Shown here in pieces: positions 29,042-36,494 of a DNA stretch of 64,000 nucleotides (positions within the stretch are counted from its first letter, which is position 1; the number at the start of each line of letters is the position of its first letter). Made by a program: the position numbers and the translations under genes. The DNA lies in assembly GCF_042648965.1 (NCBI RefSeq), contig NZ_JBHRYJ010000001.1, forward strand, positions 1,922,001 through 1,986,000. Reading direction: 5' to 3'. The notes under the pieces were generated by a model. It did not search any database. It was not told where the DNA came from and saw nothing but the letters and a program-made list of their open reading frames with translations. This DNA is from Ferrovibrio xuzhouensis. Its GTDB lineage: Bacteria > Pseudomonadota > Alphaproteobacteria > Ferrovibrionales > Ferrovibrionaceae.

Positions 29042-29658
29042 GAACTGCCTCCGCCCATGTTGCAGGCCTTGTCGATGGCATGCAGCGCATTGGTGAAGCC
29101 GCTCAGGTCATAGGTGTCGGTGGTCTTGGTGCCGCGGGTCGACACGCCCTTGACCACCAGGCTGCGGCCCTTCTGCAGGGCCTGCACCAGCTTCTGGTCG
29201 GTTGCGGAGTCGGCGGCCCAGGCCGCTTCCTCATGGGTGAACATGTCGATGGCATTGCCGTCGATCACCGCCTCGGCCGGCAGCGATTCCTTCAGCGGAT
29301 AGCCGAAGTAGATGCTGACCTCGTTGCGGATATGCTCTTTCGGCTTGTGGGTGACCAGGATGTAGATCTCGCCGCGCTTGGCAGCGGCGGGTTCCTTTTT
29401 CTGCGGCTGGGAATGCAGATAGCACAGCTTGGTGCCGTTATTCATATACTCGTAGGCATCCCAGTGCTGATACGCGCCGATCCGCCTGGTCTCGCTCGTC
29501 GTCGCGGTGGCCTGCTTGGAGGTGGCCTGCCTGGCCGGCGCCGGCTTGGCGTCGGATTTGCCGCCGGCTGCCTGTGCGGCAGGGGCGGCCAGCAGGGCCA
29601 AAAGGGTGAGCGAGGCGAGCAGGGCGGCTGCCGGTCGATGGTCCGTCTTGTCGGTCAT
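29038..29658 (-). CDS. Invasion-associated locus B (IalB) family protein
   Basis: A 206-residue exported protein: signal peptide to about residue 30 (LLAAPAAQAAGG), a Lys/Ala/Thr-rich linker, then the IalB fold beginning IGAYQHWDAYEYMNNGTKLC, with AEAVIDGNAIDMFTHEEAAW and a C-terminal Cys (DKACNMGG) likely bonded to the first. IalB-like proteins are periplasmic or outer-membrane-associated and common in alphaproteobacteria; the name derives from Bartonella and does not imply virulence here. Its stop overlaps the TTG start of rlmN. Confidence 0.88.
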   Translation of the reverse strand: MTDKTDHRPAAALLASLTLLALLAAPAAQAAGGKSDAKPAPARQATSKQATATTSETRRIGAYQHWDAYEYMNNGTKLCYLHSQPQKKEPAAAKRGEIYILVTHKPKEHIRNEVSIYFGYPLKESLPAEAVIDGNAIDMFTHEEAAWAADSATDQKLVQALQKGRSLVVKGVSTRGTKTTDTYDLSGFTNALHAIDKACNMGGGSS

Positions 29659-29787
29659 GGGCGGAACATAGCGGCGCCGGCGGGGGATTTCCACCCCGGA
29701 TTCGCCGCCCCGGTGCGGTTTGCCGTCGCGGTCCCTAAGCCCTTGGCCCGGCTTGCCTTGCGGGCCACCTTCACGCACCATGACGGC

Positions 29788-30330
29788 ATGAACAGGGAGC
29801 AGCAGGCAGCCTTGATGCGGGCGGTGGCAAAGGCTGCCGACCGTGTCGCCTTTGCCAGCCTGTATGCGTATTTCGCGCCCCGGCTGAAATCCCATCTGAT
29901 GCGCCTCGGCGCCCCCGAGGATGTGGCCGAGGAACTGGTGCAGGAAAGCATGGTGACCGCCTGGCGCCGGGCGGCGACCTTCGATCCGCAGCAGGCCTCG
30001 GCGGCGACCTGGCTGTTCACCATCGCGCGCAACAAACGGATCGACCGCCTGCGCCGCGAGCGGCGGCCGGCTTTCGATCCGGCCGATCCGGCGCTGGTGC
30101 CCGATCCGGAGCCCGCGCCGGACAGCGGCGTCGATGCGGCCCAGGCCGAGGCCCGCATGCGGTCGGCGCTCGACAGCCTGCCGCCGGACCAGATGCGGCT
30201 GCTGCAGCTGGCGTTTTTCGAGGATCTGTCCCATCGCGACATTGCCGCGCGGGAGAGCCTGCCGCTCGGCACCGTGAAGTCGCGCATCCGGCTGGCGCTC
30301 GCCAGACTGAAGGGGCGCCTCGCCGAATAA
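29788..30330 (+). CDS. ECF-type RNA polymerase sigma factor
   Basis: A 180-residue extracytoplasmic-function sigma factor. Region 2 spans about 20-90 (FASLYAYFAPRLKSHLMRLG, ELVQESMVTAWRRAATFDP, TWLFTIARNKRIDRLRRERR); region 4 about 125-176 (LPPDQMRLLQLAFFEDLSHR, DIAARESLPLGTVKSRIRLA). It resembles the RpoE/ChrR-controlled group, yet no anti-sigma gene follows: only a 23-codon ORF overlaps its stop as TAATG, then a PAS_5 gene. Divergent from the IalB-like gene (129 bp between starts), a possible target. Start ATG at 29788. Confidence 0.92.
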   Translation: MNREQQAALMRAVAKAADRVAFASLYAYFAPRLKSHLMRLGAPEDVAEELVQESMVTAWRRAATFDPQQASAATWLFTIARNKRIDRLRRERRPAFDPADPALVPDPEPAPDSGVDAAQAEARMRSALDSLPPDQMRLLQLAFFEDLSHRDIAARESLPLGTVKSRIRLALARLKGRLAE

Positions 30331-30401
30331 TGACCGGCGCGCAGAATGGCCGGAAAGCGCACACGGGGGCGATACTTCAGGCCTCAAATATTCCCCGTTA
30401 A
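30330..30401 (+). CDS. Possible 23-residue ORF overlapping the sigma-factor stop
   Basis: The sigma gene ends TAATG, and the overlapping ATG opens a 23-codon frame (MTGAQNGRKAHTGAILQASN, then IPR and TAA). TAATG overlaps often mark translational coupling, and in this sigma group the next gene is normally the anti-sigma factor. The peptide is unlike one, so it may be a remnant or chance. Confidence 0.25.
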   Translation: MTGAQNGRKAHTGAILQASNIPR

Positions 30402-30484
30402 GTTGCAAGTGATTGAACAAAAACGAAAAATACCCAATGGTTAACGCCTGCCGATTCGTTCGCCGTCCCGTTCACCATTTCGTG

Positions 30485-31063
30485 ATGTCTGTATCAGTGA
30501 AATCTCCGACCCAGTTACCCTTTGCCGACGACCGGATCCTGCTCAATCTGGCCGCCTACTGGTCGGCGCGGCGGAATGGCCAGGTGCTGCCGCAGCGCAG
30601 CGACATCGATCCGCTCGACATGCCCCGCCGCCTGCTGCCGCACCTGGCGCTGGCCGAACCGGCCGGCGGCAGCGATGGGGCGATCCGCTTTCGCCTAGTC
30701 GGCACCGAACTGGTGCAGCGCATCGGTCGCGATGCCACCGGCAAGACCAGCGCCGATGTCATGCAGGGCGGCTATCGCGCCTATGTCGAAGGCCTGTATG
30801 CGGCCGTGATTGCCAAGGCGCGGCCGCTCTATGCCGAAACGACGCGGCAATGGCCCAAGGAAGGCAGCAGCCGCGTGCGGCGTCTGCTGCTGCCGGTCGG
30901 CGACGGCCATGGCGGCGTCGGTTATGTGCTGACGGCACAGAGCTACAGCCCGGGCTGGACCGAGCAGGGCGAGACGCCGCGGCCGCGCCAGCATCTGATC
31001 GCCACCGAGGCGCTGGAAAAGGGCGTGCTGCAGGCCACCCTGCGCGGCCTGCTCGGCGAATAG
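30485..31063 (+). CDS. PAS_5-type small protein, copy 5
   Basis: A 192-residue PAS_5 family protein: LNLAAYWSARRNGQVLPQRS, then DIDPLDMPRRLLPHLALAEP (about 22-61), IRFRLVGTELVQRIGRDATG (about 70-89) and closing strand RRLLLPVGDGHGGVGYVLTA. It extends further at the C terminus with a helix (about 170-192) not seen in the other copies. Starts at 30437 (ATG) or 30413 (TTG) are also open; I chose 30485 because homologues begin close to the core, but no strong ribosome site supports any of them. Confidence 0.78.
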   Translation: MSVSVKSPTQLPFADDRILLNLAAYWSARRNGQVLPQRSDIDPLDMPRRLLPHLALAEPAGGSDGAIRFRLVGTELVQRIGRDATGKTSADVMQGGYRAYVEGLYAAVIAKARPLYAETTRQWPKEGSSRVRRLLLPVGDGHGGVGYVLTAQSYSPGWTEQGETPRPRQHLIATEALEKGVLQATLRGLLGE

Positions 31064-31069
31064 CCGCAA

Positions 31070-31996
31070 TCACGGCCGCGGCAGTGCGGCGGGATCGATC
31101 GCAAACAGCAGCGGGAAAAACGTCGCCCAGGCGCTCCAGCGCTGGCTGCCGGCTTCGGCAACCGCCCACAGCCGGCCCTGCGCGTCATGGGCCAGATCCT
31201 CGATACCGGCCATCGCATCGTACGTCGCAAGGATGCGGCCGTCATGCGCATCGAGTTTGTAGAGATGTCCGCCCTTGCCGTTGCTGGCGCTGATCCATAA
31301 CTGGCCTTCGGCATCGAAGGTGGCGCCCTGGGCGAAGGCCGGGATCGCGATATGCCGCGTCGTCTCGGCCTCGGTCATCGGCGTCTTGCTGCCGGTGAAG
31401 ATTTTCGCCGGATCGGCGGCGAAGATCTGCGACGGGCCCTCGCGGTGGAAGCGGCCGAACCACAGATAGGTGCCGTCGAAGGCGAGCAGGTTGCTGCCGG
31501 GCTGGCCGCCGCCTTCGGCGAGCCTGCGCGGTTCGCCGGCGGGCACCGCGCGGCCGGCCTGCAGCGAGCGGCCGAGATCGAAGACGAACAGCGCGCGGCT
31601 GTTGTCGGCGACATAGAGCAGGCCGCCATCGGGGGTTGCCGCCAGGCCGTCGGCATGGCCGATGGCGGCGGGCAGCTCGAAGCCGCCGATCACCGCGCCG
31701 TTCTGCGGATCGACGGCGAAGACCTTCGCCGCGCCGCGGTTGATGGTCTTGTCCGTGCTGTGATACGCGCCGACGAACAGCGTGCCGCGCGCGATGGTCA
31801 GGCCTTGCGGCACATAGCCGTCGTTCAGCCCCGGCGCCCAGTGGCGCAAGCGGATCGCGCCGTCGAGCGGCGTGGCCGACAGCGCGCGGTCGGTATAACG
31901 CGGTGCCGCGCCGCCGATCTGCTGGGCACGGCCCGGACCGGCAGCAAGCAGCGTCAGGCCCGTCAGCAACAGGGCGGCAAGGCGGCGGAGCATCAT
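31070..31996 (-). CDS. Secreted beta-propeller-like protein
   Basis: A 308-residue exported protein with a signal peptide (MMLRRLAALLLTGLTLLAAG, cleaved near GRAQQ). The mature part consists of repeated beta-sheet blades of the NHL/SMP-30-like type: GLTIARGTLFVGAYHSTD, DGLAATPDGGLLYVADNSRA, GATFDAEGQLWISASNGKGG, IEDLAHDAQGRLWAVAEAGS. Such propellers bind ligands or proteins or act as lactonase-like enzymes; no catalytic set is evident. Start at 31996, the first of two adjacent Met codons. Convergent with the PAS_5 gene and divergent from sppA. Confidence 0.8.
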   Translation of the reverse strand: MMLRRLAALLLTGLTLLAAGPGRAQQIGGAAPRYTDRALSATPLDGAIRLRHWAPGLNDGYVPQGLTIARGTLFVGAYHSTDKTINRGAAKVFAVDPQNGAVIGGFELPAAIGHADGLAATPDGGLLYVADNSRALFVFDLGRSLQAGRAVPAGEPRRLAEGGGQPGSNLLAFDGTYLWFGRFHREGPSQIFAADPAKIFTGSKTPMTEAETTRHIAIPAFAQGATFDAEGQLWISASNGKGGHLYKLDAHDGRILATYDAMAGIEDLAHDAQGRLWAVAEAGSQRWSAWATFFPLLFAIDPAALPRP

Positions 31997-32127
31997 GGCG
32001 GGAACCCGGCGGCAGGGAGGGACAAAGGCACCGGCCCCGTTCCTACGCTGCCGCCGGCGGGCTGGCAATCGCTGTTGCCTGGCCGGCGCAGCTTGGCATT
32101 TCGCAGGCCAGCGCTTACCCTGCGGCC

Positions 32128-33057
32128 ATGTCCTTCGATACCGATGCCTGGCTCGAACGCCGCAAGCTGTCCCGTCGCCTCAACTGGTGGCGTTTCATCG
32201 CCGTGATCGCGCTGCTGGCGGCCGGCCTCGGCGGCCTGTGGTGGCTCGACCCCGGCAATGTGATCGGGCGGCGCGAGGATCATGTGGCGCGGCTCGAGAT
32301 CGCCGGCGTGATCGGCGAGAATCCCTGGTGGGCGAAAAAGCTCAAGGAAGCCGGCGACGATCCGCATGTGAAGGCGGTGATCATCTATGTGAACAGCCCG
32401 GGCGGCAGCACCTATGGCGGCGAGCAGCTCTACACCAACATCCGCAAGCTGGCGGCGCACAAGCCGGTGGTGGCGGTGATCGGCACGCTCGGCGCCTCGG
32501 CCGGCTACATGACGGCGATCGCCGCCGACCGCGTGTTTGCCCGCGAGACCTCGCTGACCGGCTCGATCGGCGTGCTGTTCCAGACCGCGGAATTCTCCCA
32601 GCTGCTCGGCAAGCTCGGCGTCACCGCCGAGAGCATCGCCTCGGGCCCGTTGAAGGACCAGCCCTCGCCGATCAAGCCGCTGAGCCCGGAGGGGCGCGCC
32701 GAACTGCGCCGCATGGTGATGGAAACCTACGACTGGTTCGTCGGCCTGGTCGCCGAGCGGCGCCAGCTGCCGCGCGACACGGTGCTGAAGCTGGCCGACG
32801 GCCGCGTCTATACCGGCCGCGATGCACTCAACCAGGGATTGATAGACCAGCTCGGCGGCATGGAGGAGGCCCGGGCCTGGCTGGCCGAATCGCGGGCGAT
32901 TCCGGCCGGCCTGCCGCTGCGCGACATCCCGCCGGAGCCGCCGGCCGAGGGCTGGCGCGGCATGGCCAGCATGGCCGTTTCTTCCCTCTTTGGAAAAAGC
33001 CTTTTCCCCGAACGGCTTAGGCTTGACGGCCTGATTTCCCTTTGGCACCCTGAGTAG
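32128..33057 (+). CDS. sppA: Signal peptide peptidase, S49 family
   Basis: A membrane-bound serine protease that degrades cleaved signal peptides. 309 residues, the short (single-domain) SppA form. One N-terminal anchor lies at about 20-41. Catalytic Ser124 (TLGASAGYM) and Lys176 (SGPLKDQPS) are 52 residues apart, exactly the spacing in B. subtilis SppA (Ser147/Lys199). VNSPGGS (88-94) forms the oxyanion region. ihfB follows 45 nt later; a shared transcript is likely. Confidence 0.94.
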   Translation: MSFDTDAWLERRKLSRRLNWWRFIAVIALLAAGLGGLWWLDPGNVIGRREDHVARLEIAGVIGENPWWAKKLKEAGDDPHVKAVIIYVNSPGGSTYGGEQLYTNIRKLAAHKPVVAVIGTLGASAGYMTAIAADRVFARETSLTGSIGVLFQTAEFSQLLGKLGVTAESIASGPLKDQPSPIKPLSPEGRAELRRMVMETYDWFVGLVAERRQLPRDTVLKLADGRVYTGRDALNQGLIDQLGGMEEARAWLAESRAIPAGLPLRDIPPEPPAEGWRGMASMAVSSLFGKSLFPERLRLDGLISLWHPE

Positions 33058-33102
33058 GACACTCAAGGGGGGCGCCCGCCGCCGCTGCGCAGGGAAAAGC
33101 CG

Positions 33103-33423
33103 ATGATCAAGTCTGAACTCATCAATCGCCTGGCTGAACGCAATCAGCATCTGACACAACGCGACATCGAGCGCATCGTCGGCACCATCTTCGATGAAAT
33201 CGCCACCGCCCTGTCGCGCGGCGACCGGGTGGAATTGCGCGGTTTCGGGGCGTTTTCAGTAAAGCGGCGCCCGGCGCGCACCGGTCGCAATCCGCGCACC
33301 GGCGCGGCGGTCGAGGTGCAGGAGAAGTTCGTGCCGTTCTTCAAGACCGGCAAGGAACTGCGCCAGAAACTGAACGGCGGCGTCGATCATCCCGACGACG
33401 GCGACGACGACAGCGAAGACTAA
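33103..33423 (+). CDS. ihfB: Integration host factor subunit beta
   Basis: The DNA-bending HU/IHF family protein that pairs with IhfA and supports sigma-54 promoters, recombination and nucleoid structure. 106 residues. IhfB traits: MIKSELINRLAERNQHLTQR at the N terminus, RGFGAFSVKRRPARTGRNPR with the DNA-intercalating proline in the arm (about 50-69), then VPFFKTGKELRQKLN. The tail is acidic (DDGDDDSED). Context sppA-ihfB-lapA is typical for proteobacteria. Confidence 0.96.
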   Translation: MIKSELINRLAERNQHLTQRDIERIVGTIFDEIATALSRGDRVELRGFGAFSVKRRPARTGRNPRTGAAVEVQEKFVPFFKTGKELRQKLNGGVDHPDDGDDDSED

Positions 33424-33437
33424 GCCGAGGGGGCGCC

Positions 33438-33746
33438 ATGCGCTTTTTGCGCGGACTGATCGGCGCCGTCCTGCTTGTCCTGCTGGTGGTTTTTGCCGTC
33501 GGCAACCGCCAGACCGTCACGATTAACACCGATCCGCTGCCCTTTGCGGTCGACCTGCCGCTCTATCTGCTGGTCTTCGTGACGCTTTTTGCCGGCCTCG
33601 TGCTGGGTGTGCTGGCCGGGAAGTGGACTGCCTGGGCTGCCGGCCGCCGCCGCCGGGCGCAACAGCAGGCCGCGGCGCGCACCACGGCGGTGCAAACCCC
33701 GGCTGCAACCGGTACGGGCAGCCCGCCGCTGCCGCCGCCGGCCTGA
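33438..33746 (+). CDS. LapA-domain (DUF1049) membrane protein
   Basis: A 102-residue inner-membrane protein with two transmembrane helices (about 5-22 and 40-65) and a basic cytosolic coil (GRRRRAQQQ), the LapA/DUF1049 layout. In E. coli LapA with LapB controls lipopolysaccharide assembly through FtsH and LpxC; LapB is not adjacent here. It begins 14 nt after ihfB, the common order. The C terminus is Pro/Thr-rich and low complexity. Confidence 0.88.
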   Translation: MRFLRGLIGAVLLVLLVVFAVGNRQTVTINTDPLPFAVDLPLYLLVFVTLFAGLVLGVLAGKWTAWAAGRRRRAQQQAAARTTAVQTPAATGTGSPPLPPPA

Positions 33747-33768
33747 ATCCCATGATCGGACCGATGCG

Positions 33769-34737
33769 ATGACCGAGACGATGCGGATCGTCGAGGCGGC
33801 CAGTGTTCATGCCGCCCTGCCCTATGGCCGCCTGGTCGCGGCGCTGCGCGAGGCGTTTCGCCGCGGCGGTACCGTGCCGCTGCGCAGCCATTACCACATC
33901 GATCCCGCGCCCGATGCGCCGGCGGGGACCCATGGCGGCACCCTGCTGGTGATGCCGGCCTGGCAGGCCGGGCGGCATATCGGCATCAAGGCGGTCAGCG
34001 TGTTTCCCGACAACGGCAGAATCGGCCTGCCCTCGGTGATCGGCGCCTACCTTCTGTTCGATGCCAATACCGGCCGGCCGCAGGCGGTGATCGACGGCGT
34101 GGCGCTGACGCTGCGCCGTACCGCCTGCGCCTCGGCGCTGGCGGCGAATTATCTGGCGCGCAAGGATGCGCAGCATTTGCTCATGGTCGGTGCCGGTTCG
34201 CTGGCACCGCATCTGATCCGGGCCCATTGCGCGGTGCGGCGTTACCGGCGCATCGAGATCTGGAATCGCAACCGTGCGCGCGCCGAAGAGATGGCTGAAA
34301 GACTCACCGACCTGCAGGCCTCGATTGCCGTGGTCGACGACCTCGAGGCGGCGGTGCGCGTCGCCGATACGGTGAGTTGCGCCACGCTGAGCCGCGAACC
34401 GCTGGTGCGCGGCGAATGGCTCCGGCCCGGCATGCATGTCGATCTCGTCGGCGGCTTCACGCCGGAGATGCGCGAGGCCGACGATGCCACGCTCGACCGC
34501 GCCGAAGTCTGGGTCGATACCCGCGAGGGCGCATTGAAAGAGGCCGGCGATCTGGTGCAGCCGCTCAAGCACGGCCTGCTGCGGCCGGAAGACGTGCGCG
34601 GTGACCTGTTCGAGCTGTGCCGCGACGACGCCTTCGCGCGCAAGGATGACGGCGAGATCACACTGTTCAAGTCGGTCGGCACCGCGCTGGAAGACCTTGC
34701 CGCCGCCGAGATGGTGGTGGAAGGCCTCGCATCATGA
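33769..34737 (+). CDS. Ornithine cyclodeaminase / mu-crystallin family protein
   Basis: A 322-residue NAD(P)-dependent enzyme of the OCD/CRYM family. Substrate-binding region GGTLLVMPAWQ and IGIKAVSVFPDN (around 50-85); Rossmann fold around 130-270 with VGAGSLAPHLIRAHCAVRRY. Known members are ornithine cyclodeaminase, alanine dehydrogenase and ketimine reductases; sequence alone does not choose between them. The downstream flavoenzyme begins 10 nt later, so the two may process a common cyclic or N-methylated amino acid (inference). Start ATG at 33769. Confidence 0.88.
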   Translation: MTETMRIVEAASVHAALPYGRLVAALREAFRRGGTVPLRSHYHIDPAPDAPAGTHGGTLLVMPAWQAGRHIGIKAVSVFPDNGRIGLPSVIGAYLLFDANTGRPQAVIDGVALTLRRTACASALAANYLARKDAQHLLMVGAGSLAPHLIRAHCAVRRYRRIEIWNRNRARAEEMAERLTDLQASIAVVDDLEAAVRVADTVSCATLSREPLVRGEWLRPGMHVDLVGGFTPEMREADDATLDRAEVWVDTREGALKEAGDLVQPLKHGLLRPEDVRGDLFELCRDDAFARKDDGEITLFKSVGTALEDLAAAEMVVEGLAS

Positions 34738-34747
34738 CGGTGCCGCC

Positions 34748-35920
34748 ATGCTGAAGGTGATTGTGGTCGGCGGCGGCATCGTCGGCCTGTCGACGGCCTG
34801 GGCTTTGCGCCGCCATGGCGCCCAAGTCACCGTGGTTGAGCAGGGGTCTTTGCCCAACCCGCTCGGCAGTTCGGTCGACCAGCACCGCCTGATCCGTTAC
34901 GCCTACGGCGCCCAGGCCGGCTATTGCCGTATGGTGCGCGAGGCCTTTCATGCCTGGGAAGCCGTGTGGCGCGATCTTGGCGCCCGGCTCTACAGCGAGA
35001 CCGGCACCCTGGTGCTCAGCGGCCCCGGCGATGCCTGGGCGGCGCAGAGCCGTGCCGTGCTGGACGCCGAACAGGTCGAACATCTCGCCTTCGATGCCGA
35101 GACGGTCGTGGGCCGCTGGCCGATGCTGGCCGGCGCGGGCCTCGGCGAGGCCTATTACTGCCCGTCCGGCGGCCTGCTGTTCGCCGAGGCGATTGTCGCC
35201 GCACTGACCGTGCACCTGCGCGATCGCGGCGTGACCTTTGTGACCAACGCTGCCGTGCGCGGCGTCGATGCCGCCGCCGGCGCGGTGACACTGGCCGACG
35301 GCACGCGGCTGGAGGCGGATCGTGTGCTGGTCGCCGCCGGGGCCTGGACGTCGCAGCTGCTGCCCGATCTGGCGCCGGTGTCGCGGCCGAGCCGGCAGGT
35401 GGTGGTCTATCTGGCACCGTCGGCCGACCTCGTTGCCGCCTGGCATGCGGCGCCGATGCTGCTGGAAATCGGCGCGGCGAATGATGCCGCCGCCAAGGGC
35501 TTCTATCTGGTGCCGCCACGGGTGACCCGCGACGGCATGCGCACCGGGCTCAAGATCGGCGACCATCGCTTCGGGCCGACCGCCGATCCCGGCGCCGACC
35601 GCGAGCCGCGGCAGGACGAGATCGACGCCATCCTCGACAATGCGCGGCACCGGATTGCCGATCTCGACCAGTATCGCGTCACCCAGGCCAAGACCTGCTT
35701 CTACGATGTGGAAGCGGACGAGCGGTTCCAGCTCACGCCGCTGGGGCCGCGCGGCTTCGCCTTCTGCGGCACGTCCGGGCACGGCTTCAAGTTCGGGCCG
35801 ATCATTGGCGCCCGGCTGGCAGCGGTGCTGCTGGAGAAGGCAGAGGTCGAGGCGACGGCGCGCTGGGCGGCGGGTCACATCATCGACGTTCCGGCCTCGG
35901 CATCGGACAGCAGCGGATAG
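34748..35920 (+). CDS. FAD-dependent amine oxidase, sarcosine/N-methyltryptophan oxidase-like
   Basis: A 390-residue DAO-family flavoenzyme. The dinucleotide motif VVGGGIVGLSTAWALRRHG is at 6-24. Cys317 in TQAKTCFYD lies where monomeric sarcosine oxidase (Cys315) and N-methyltryptophan oxidase attach FAD covalently, and GTSGHGFKFGPIIG (341-354) is the matching C-terminal FAD motif. It should oxidise an N-methyl or cyclic amino acid with O2, producing H2O2 and an imine, a logical partner for the upstream imine-reductase-type enzyme. Its last 46 bp overlap the convergent dipeptidase gene. Confidence 0.9.
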   Translation: MLKVIVVGGGIVGLSTAWALRRHGAQVTVVEQGSLPNPLGSSVDQHRLIRYAYGAQAGYCRMVREAFHAWEAVWRDLGARLYSETGTLVLSGPGDAWAAQSRAVLDAEQVEHLAFDAETVVGRWPMLAGAGLGEAYYCPSGGLLFAEAIVAALTVHLRDRGVTFVTNAAVRGVDAAAGAVTLADGTRLEADRVLVAAGAWTSQLLPDLAPVSRPSRQVVVYLAPSADLVAAWHAAPMLLEIGAANDAAAKGFYLVPPRVTRDGMRTGLKIGDHRFGPTADPGADREPRQDEIDAILDNARHRIADLDQYRVTQAKTCFYDVEADERFQLTPLGPRGFAFCGTSGHGFKFGPIIGARLAAVLLEKAEVEATARWAAGHIIDVPASASDSSG

Positions 35921-36441
35921 CGCCGCGGCTGGAAAAGCTGGTAGTGCCACCATTCATTGCGATAGAAGTCCCAGCCGGCCGCGGTCATGATGCCGAGCAG
36001 CAGGGCACGGTTGCGCTGCTGCGCGGGGGTGATGTCGAGGCCGCCGTGGAACGCCAGCGGCGTGAAGGCATCGAATGCGGTGCCCATGTCGAGATCGTTG
36101 CCGGCAGCATCGACCAGGGTGAGATCGATGGCGGCACCGCGCGAATGGGGCGAGCCCTTGCGCGGGTCGGCGAGGAAATTCGGATCGGGATTATGATTCC
36201 ACAGGGCCCAGGCCGCTTCGGTGGGGCGGAAACCGTCGAACAGCCGCAGGCGCAGGTCCATCTGCGCGGCGAGCGCAATCGCGCGCGTCAGCAGCCCGGC
36301 GGCTTCCGTGTTCAGGTAGCAGGCGGCGCGGCGATAGATCGGCGCGCCGGTCAGGTTGTCGGCGGTGGCGTAGCGCAGGTCGAGCAGGACCGGAAAGTCC
36401 GGCGGAGCGATGGCGACGAGTCCGGCTGCGAGGGAGGCCAT
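35875..36441 (-). CDS. ddpX: D-alanyl-D-alanine dipeptidase, VanX/DdpX type
   Basis: A 188-residue zinc dipeptidase (M15D) hydrolysing D-Ala-D-Ala. All VanX active-site residues are recognisable: Arg72 (DGFRP), His99 and Asp106 (SPHSRGAAIDLTL), Glu163 and His166 (EWWHYQLF). No signal peptide, so cytosolic. In Gram-negative bacteria this enzyme recycles wall dipeptide as carbon source and is not a vancomycin-resistance marker without VanA/VanH, which are absent. ATG at 36441 chosen; divergent from tsaB-rimI (53 bp). Confidence 0.94.
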   Translation of the reverse strand: MASLAAGLVAIAPPDFPVLLDLRYATADNLTGAPIYRRAACYLNTEAAGLLTRAIALAAQMDLRLRLFDGFRPTEAAWALWNHNPDPNFLADPRKGSPHSRGAAIDLTLVDAAGNDLDMGTAFDAFTPLAFHGGLDITPAQQRNRALLLGIMTAAGWDFYRNEWWHYQLFQPRRYPLLSDAEAGTSMM

Positions 36442-36494
36442 GACGGATACTCCATGACGATGCTGCCGCTGTCGTACCATTGCGGGGCCGCGCC

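Noticed and set aside
35875..36441. Vancomycin-resistance gene vanX
   Set aside because: The enzyme is VanX-like, but VanA/VanH/VanRS homologues are absent and D-Ala-D-Ala dipeptidases are common housekeeping enzymes in Gram-negative bacteria.
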